A DNA stretch of 64,000 bases from Burkholderia sp. OK233 (lineage in GTDB: Bacteria > Pseudomonadota > Gammaproteobacteria > Burkholderiales > Burkholderiaceae): positions 1 to 64,000 of the forward strand of contig NZ_OCSR01000003.1 of NCBI RefSeq assembly GCF_900230185.1. Reading direction: 5' to 3'. Of this stretch, positions 59,927 to 64,000 are shown piece after piece (within the stretch, counting starts at the first letter, position 1; the number at the start of each line of letters is the position of its first letter). A program made the translations under genes and the position numbers. Below the pieces are notes generated by a model. The model had not been told where the DNA came from. It was given only the letters and a program-made list of their open reading frames with translations, and did no database searches.

Positions 59927-61264
59927 TCAACGGTTCGGACATAACGGTTGAAAATACCGCGCGCGAAATCCGCCTTCGATGTTCTCGAGTACCAACCGGC
60001 CGCCTGTCCGACGTGCAATCTCCGAGACGATGGAAAGACCCAGTCCACTTCCCGACGCAATGGAATGGTCCAGCCGGTAGAACGGCTCCAGCACACGGTC
60101 GAGTTCGCCGTCCGGAATACCGGGACCCGAGTCGGCAACCTCAAACATCACCCCGTCTACCGCGTGAACGACTGACACATCCACCCTGCCGCCGGTTGGC
60201 GTATATCGCACCGCGTTGTCAACCAGATTTCGCAGCACCACCATGACTGACGACGCGTCCACAACGGCATCGACCTCATCAAAGTGCTCGAACCCAAGGT
60301 CGATATCCTTCTCGCGGGCGACGCCAATAGTGGCGTTTATGACCTCCGTTGCCATAGCTCGTAGCGATACAGTCGTCGGCTGCTCCAGCGTTCCCTGTTC
60401 AGACCTTGCCAGCGCTAGCAGTTGCTCCACCAGTCTGTGGGTACGGCGCAACCCTGCCTGAAGGGCCAATAGCCGCTCCCGGGCATCCGGCGACGTAATC
60501 GCGGCTCCCAGATTTCCGGCTTGCAAGGACAGGGCTGCCAACGGCGAACGCAACTCATGCGCTGCGCTGGCTACAAATCTCCGCTGCTGACCGATAGCGT
60601 CCCTCAGTCGCGTAATCAGGCTGTTTATCGACCGGACAAAGGGCAGTACTTCCGCGGCGATACCCTCCTCCGATAACGGCTGGACCGTTGCATCGGTCTG
60701 GCGGTCGACGACGGCCGAAAGCCGTGTCAGTGGTGCCAGCTTCGTCCTGACAATCACCACCACGACGATAGACAATCCCGGCAAAAGGAGGAGCATGGGC
60801 ACGAGTGTTCTCATCGCACCGTCCCGCGCTATTTCGTCGCGTAACGCAGAGGGCTCTGCCACGGCGATGCGCCCCCCGCTGTGGAGCGTCCGTATATTGA
60901 CGCGCCAGCTTTGTTCACTACCGGTCAAATCATGAAAGCCGTCGGCCAGTTCCCGCGGAATCACCAGTCCAGCGGCCCGTGCGACGCCTGACGGTGCCTC
61001 CCTTAACCGGTCAATGACCACCTTGACGTCCGGGTCCTGCGAGCTCTCAATTGATGGACGGGACCCCGTGAACGCCAACGCTCCGCTATCAATGAGCGCA
61101 GCGATTTGCTTCAGTTGCCCGTCCTGAAGCTCTCTCGCCTCCTGGTACGCGAACAGGAATGAAAACCCGCAGGCAAGCACGCCCACGGCCACAATCACGC
61201 TGCCAATCCAGGCCGACAGCTGCAGCGTCAGAGAGCGTGATTGTTTTCCTTGTCTACCAACCAT
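59927..61264 (-). CDS. Sensor histidine kinase (QseC/PmrB type)
   Basis: A 445-residue kinase from ATG 61264: helix 1 (SAWIGSVIVAVGVLACGFSFLF), a ~125-residue periplasmic part, helix 2 (LVPMLLLLPGLSIVVVVIV), a HAMP-like linker, and HisKA with phospho-His in ASAAHELRSPLAALSLQ. The ATPase domain follows: NLVDNAVRYTPTGG (N box), DSGPGIP (G1) and GSGLGLSIV (G2). It phosphorylates the regulator encoded just upstream; the two genes overlap by 37 bases. Confidence 0.92.
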   Translation of the reverse strand: MVGRQGKQSRSLTLQLSAWIGSVIVAVGVLACGFSFLFAYQEARELQDGQLKQIAALIDSGALAFTGSRPSIESSQDPDVKVVIDRLREAPSGVARAAGLVIPRELADGFHDLTGSEQSWRVNIRTLHSGGRIAVAEPSALRDEIARDGAMRTLVPMLLLLPGLSIVVVVIVRTKLAPLTRLSAVVDRQTDATVQPLSEEGIAAEVLPFVRSINSLITRLRDAIGQQRRFVASAAHELRSPLAALSLQAGNLGAAITSPDARERLLALQAGLRRTHRLVEQLLALARSEQGTLEQPTTVSLRAMATEVINATIGVAREKDIDLGFEHFDEVDAVVDASSVMVVLRNLVDNAVRYTPTGGRVDVSVVHAVDGVMFEVADSGPGIPDGELDRVLEPFYRLDHSIASGSGLGLSIVSEIARRTGGRLVLENIEGGFRARYFQPLCPNR

Positions 61265-61902
61265 CCCACACCTCGCACATTGCGGATAACCGACGCGCCG
61301 AGCTTTTTGCGGATGCTGTGAATCAGAACCTCCACGGCATTGCTCTCGACCTGTTCCTGCCAGGCGTATAGTTTTCGTTCCAGGTCGCTTCGCGACAGGA
61401 CCGTGCCGGGCTTCATCAACAGCGCGCTCAAAAGCGCAAACTCGCGACTCGTCAGCCGGCACTCATTATTCTCATACACGGCCATGTGTGTGGCAGCGTC
61501 GAGTGTAAGACTCCCGCTTGTCATCCTGGTATCGCCGTGGTCGCCGAGCCGGCGGGTCACCGCCCGAAGTCGTGCGAGTAATTCGCTGATTTCGAATGGC
61601 TTGACAAGATAGTCATCGGCGCCAGCATCCAGCCCGACTATCCTGTCCTCGACACTGTCGCGCGCCGTAAGAATAATCACCGGAGTCTTGCTTCCCCCAG
61701 CTCTGAGCGACCGGAGCACGTCAATGCCGTCGCGCTTTGGCAGATTCAGGTCCAGCAGCATGACATCGTGCTCACGTCCCAGCAACGCCCCGGTTGCCGA
61801 CTCCGCGTCGCGCACCCAATCGGCAGCATACGCCGCATCCTTCAATGCCTGGACGATTGCATCGCCAATCATTTCGTCGTCTTCTACGAGGAGAATTCTC
61901 AT
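61228..61902 (-). CDS. OmpR-family response regulator (QseB/PmrA type)
   Basis: A 224-residue regulator with an intact receiver (ILLVEDDEMI, DVMLLDLNLPKRDG, ILTARD, LVKPFE) and a winged-helix output domain (LTSREFALLSALLMKPGTVLSRSDLERKLY, VEVLIHSIRKKL, IRNVRGVGWLV). It acts with the kinase at 59927. Tandem CTAAGTC repeats at 61930-61947, between this gene and the divergent TolC gene, are its probable binding site, implying autoregulation and control of efflux. Confidence 0.93.
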   Translation of the reverse strand: MRILLVEDDEMIGDAIVQALKDAAYAADWVRDAESATGALLGREHDVMLLDLNLPKRDGIDVLRSLRAGGSKTPVIILTARDSVEDRIVGLDAGADDYLVKPFEISELLARLRAVTRRLGDHGDTRMTSGSLTLDAATHMAVYENNECRLTSREFALLSALLMKPGTVLSRSDLERKLYAWQEQVESNAVEVLIHSIRKKLGASVIRNVRGVGWLVDKENNHAL

Positions 61903-61929
61903 GCGTCCCACCGAATCGAAAGCAGCGTG

Positions 61930-61947
61930 CTAAGTCAAATCTAAGTC
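61930..61947. promoter_or_regulatory. Tandem repeats, candidate OmpR-family binding site
   Basis: CTAAGTC (61930-61936) and CTAAGTC (61941-61947) are perfect direct repeats 11 bases apart, the usual spacing for OmpR-type winged-helix regulators. They lie 28 bases from the response regulator start and ahead of the TolC gene. Confidence 0.65.
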
Positions 61948-61991
61948 TCGCGGATTAGTATCCGAAGCGTTTTTTGCGTCGGATATCCATC

Positions 61992-63356
61992 GTGACCCAT
62001 GATGCTTACGATAGTAGGTTGCAAAGCGGACTTCCCGCAACCGGTGGAGGAAGTGCTGGCGCCCCTGCACTCGCGCGAGTCGCACTTGTCATGCTGGCTG
62101 TGGTGTTGACCGGATGTGCGACATATGCATCAAAGCCGCTCCCGGAAACGCCCCAATGGCCTGATGACATCGCGTCAACGGGCGCCCCATTGACCGTGGA
62201 CCAGGTGGTTGGACGCGCGCTTGAATATAGTCCGGATATCCGCCGTGCTGAACGCGAGCTCGATATCGCTGCAGCCCGGCAATATGCGGACGGGCTTCTG
62301 CCAGACCCAACGCTCAGCTTCAGTACCGACCGCCCCGGCGCGGAGGGTTTTGTTCCTGCATTCATGGTCGGGCTCAGCTACGAAGTTTCCGCACTTATCG
62401 AGCGCCCGGCAAAGAAGCGGGCCGCAGGTGCAGGCTTTGAGAAACAGCAGCTCGCGCTGCTGTGGACGAAGTGGCAGGTCTCGAACCACGCGTATGCGCT
62501 CTACGTCAGCAATGTGAGTCTCGGCCGTCTTGAGAAACAAGTCGAGCAGTCAGTGGCCTATCAGAAAGGCGCCACCGAACGAATGCAAGGGGCACTCGCT
62601 CGCGCCGACGTAACCAGAGATGTCGCCGTGCAGGCACAAACCACGTACCGCGACAGTGTGCAACAGTTGGGCACGCTGCGACAGGAACACCTCAAAGCAA
62701 GACAGGAACTCAACACGCTGCTCGAGCTACACCCGGGGACACACCTGAAACTTGCCGCTCCGCCTGAGCCATACGAGGTGCCGCAGGACGCGGTCGACCG
62801 TGCGCTCCTTGACCTCAGGCAACGTCGCCCCGATTTGCTGGCACTGCGCGCGGGATACACCGAACAGGACGAGCGATATCGCGGAGCGCTCCTCGCACAG
62901 TTTCCGCGACTGGAGATTGGCGTCACGCGAGGCCGAGACACGTCGGCCATCTACACCTCGGGGCTTACCGTTTCGGTGACGCTTCCTCTATTTAACGGCA
63001 ACCGGGGGAATATCGCGGTCGAAAAGGCCACGCGGGAGAGCCTCTATCAGGAATACACCCAACGGCTTGACGATGCGTACACCGCTGTAGACGCTATCAG
63101 CTCGGAGCTGAGCCTGCTGGGTGACCAGCTTCGTAACGCGCGGTCAATGGAGACTGCACTCGATGCGACGGTGAAACAGGCGCGTGTCGCCTATGGCGCT
63201 GGCGACATGACGCTGCCGGTATTGGCCGACCTTGAATCCCGGTTACAGACCCAACGCATCGCGACGGCGAAGCTCGCGAATTCCGTACTTCAACAACAAG
63301 TTGAGCTCTGCACCCTGATTGGCGTGAGCGCCATTGACCACCAACCGCTTCACTAG
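61992..63356 (+). CDS. TolC-like outer-membrane efflux lipoprotein
   Basis: A 454-residue protein from GTG 61992 (TTG 61974 would add six residues). Lipobox LTGC after a hydrophobic segment (ARVALVMLAVVLTGC), then two OEP repeats: LTVDQVVGRALEYSPDIRRAERELDIAAAR, LPDPTLSFSTD, and RALLDLRQRRPDLLALRAGY, FPRLEIGVTRGRD, TVSVTLPLFNGNRG. It forms the outer-membrane channel of an efflux pump. The adaptor gene starts 7 bases after the stop. It resembles CusC/CzcC-type channels. Confidence 0.88.
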   Translation: MTHDAYDSRLQSGLPATGGGSAGAPALARVALVMLAVVLTGCATYASKPLPETPQWPDDIASTGAPLTVDQVVGRALEYSPDIRRAERELDIAAARQYADGLLPDPTLSFSTDRPGAEGFVPAFMVGLSYEVSALIERPAKKRAAGAGFEKQQLALLWTKWQVSNHAYALYVSNVSLGRLEKQVEQSVAYQKGATERMQGALARADVTRDVAVQAQTTYRDSVQQLGTLRQEHLKARQELNTLLELHPGTHLKLAAPPEPYEVPQDAVDRALLDLRQRRPDLLALRAGYTEQDERYRGALLAQFPRLEIGVTRGRDTSAIYTSGLTVSVTLPLFNGNRGNIAVEKATRESLYQEYTQRLDDAYTAVDAISSELSLLGDQLRNARSMETALDATVKQARVAYGAGDMTLPVLADLESRLQTQRIATAKLANSVLQQQVELCTLIGVSAIDHQPLH

Positions 63357-63363
63357 GTCCGCC

Positions 63364-64000
63364 ATGAATTCAACCCGCCTGTTCATCCTCGCCGTCGTCA
63401 TCATCGCATCCTCCGTCACCGGTCATCGTGCGTTCGCCGAGGACGTCGTGACAATGCCTGCGGTACAGAAGCGCGTTGTGGCCACGGTCTCCGCGCCCGC
63501 GCACGTGCAGGCAGCGTCCAATACCGTGCTGAGCGCGCCTACGGCGGGCATCGTCTCCGGCCTGCGCGTCCTGCCTGGCGAAACGGTGCGGCCCGGGCAG
63601 ACGGTTGCGCATCTGACTGGGCCCACGGTATCAGCTGACAGCGCGCGCCTTGCGGCCGACCTGAAATCGGCGCAGATACGGGTGTCCGCAGCAACGCAGG
63701 CTGCCGCCATTGAACAACAAAAGCTTGATGAGCAACTCAGCACGCGCGACGCCGTCGTTCGCGTGCGCGCCGAACTCGAAACCGCGCGCCAGCAACTCGC
63801 AGCTGCGCAGTCGGCGGCCCGAAGCTACACAAGCTTTATCGCGATTGGCGTACCCGAGCCCGGCGTTGTGACGGCGGTCAATGCGGCCGATGGTCAATAT
63901 GTCAGCGCCGGGCAGGCGCTGATAACCGTGGCCCCATCGCGCGGCCTTCATGTGGTCGCAAATCTTTACGGCAACGACGCATCATTGGTCACGAACGGAA
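63364..64000 (+). CDS. HlyD-like periplasmic adaptor of an efflux pump (runs off window)
   Basis: The frame from ATG 63364 stays open to the window end (212 complete codons). Signal peptide MNSTRLFILAVVIIASSVTGHRAFA, then SAPTAGIVSGLRVLPGETVRPGQTVAHLTGP, the first half of a lipoyl-like domain, a long Ala/Gln-rich helical hairpin and the returning half GVVTAVNAADGQYVSAGQALITVAPS. This is an RND-type adaptor (CusB/CzcB-like). The pump gene itself should follow outside the window. With the TolC-like gene it forms an operon. Confidence 0.88.
   Translation, partial: MNSTRLFILAVVIIASSVTGHRAFAEDVVTMPAVQKRVVATVSAPAHVQAASNTVLSAPTAGIVSGLRVLPGETVRPGQTVAHLTGPTVSADSARLAADLKSAQIRVSAATQAAAIEQQKLDEQLSTRDAVVRVRAELETARQQLAAAQSAARSYTSFIAIGVPEPGVVTAVNAADGQYVSAGQALITVAPSRGLHVVANLYGNDASLVTNG

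Noticed and set aside
1..64000. CRISPR arrays, retrons, rRNA and tRNA genes
   Set aside because: Looked for regular short repeats, reverse-transcriptase motifs (YxDD) and RNA gene sequences; none was seen.

Overview
The window (64 kb, GC-rich) looks like a Burkholderiaceae replicon, most likely Paraburkholderia or Caballeronia and perhaps a second chromosome or megaplasmid. This rests on two OpcP-type porins, a phasin plus acetoacetyl-CoA reductase pair, DUF3579 and DUF3047 proteins, an orphan response regulator beside a porin, and a KfrA-like/HU/tyrosine-recombinase cluster. No rRNA, tRNA or CRISPR array was found.

Layout. 0-2.7 kb: the 3' part of the error-prone polymerase gene dnaE2, then an SRAP abasic-site protein (SOS/DNA damage). 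2.9-18 kb: an accessory, defence-island-like block. It holds a higBA toxin-antitoxin pair with a palindromic operator, an sce7726/sce7725/ImmA-IrrE/GNAT cassette, an XRE regulator divergent from a ubiquitin-like conjugation operon, a zinc-ribbon RES-domain protein, a YhcG-type nuclease, HU, a KfrA-like coiled-coil protein and a tyrosine recombinase. 18.5-23.5 kb: phaP, phaB, tiny membrane proteins and an MHS-type transporter. 23.7-27.7 kb: three insertion sequences, two of them sharing CTAG target sites. 28-45 kb: porin plus atypical response regulator, DUF3047, diguanylate cyclase, then a minus-strand run of ABC transporter (binding protein, ATPase, permease), response regulator, porin, chemoreceptor and DUF3579, followed by a decayed second copy of the chemoreceptor/DUF3579 pair. 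45-64 kb: mostly envelope proteins: orphan Rieske protein, second Pal, a DegP-like lipoprotein without its catalytic His, a second diguanylate cyclase, PstS behind a Pho box, PII-like protein, DedA-PAP2-LssY fusion, a two-component system, and a TolC/HlyD efflux pair that runs off the end.

The most interesting system is the four-gene ubiquitin-like cassette at 8.0-11.4 kb. One protein carries three ubiquitin-like repeats followed by an E2-like domain; the next joins a JAMM/JAB deubiquitinase-like domain to a ThiF/E1-like domain; the third is a small Cys-rich DUF6527 protein. The genes overlap by ATGA and sit behind a strong sigma70-type promoter with repeated half-sites that face the XRE gene. 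The E2-like part has no cysteine in its C-terminal half, and the E1-like part has Ser/Thr where a catalytic Cys is expected, so conjugation may not use the normal thioester route. Co-location with HigBA, RES, ImmA/IrrE, sce7725/26 and YhcG genes points to phage defence or stress control; this is inferred from context, not shown.
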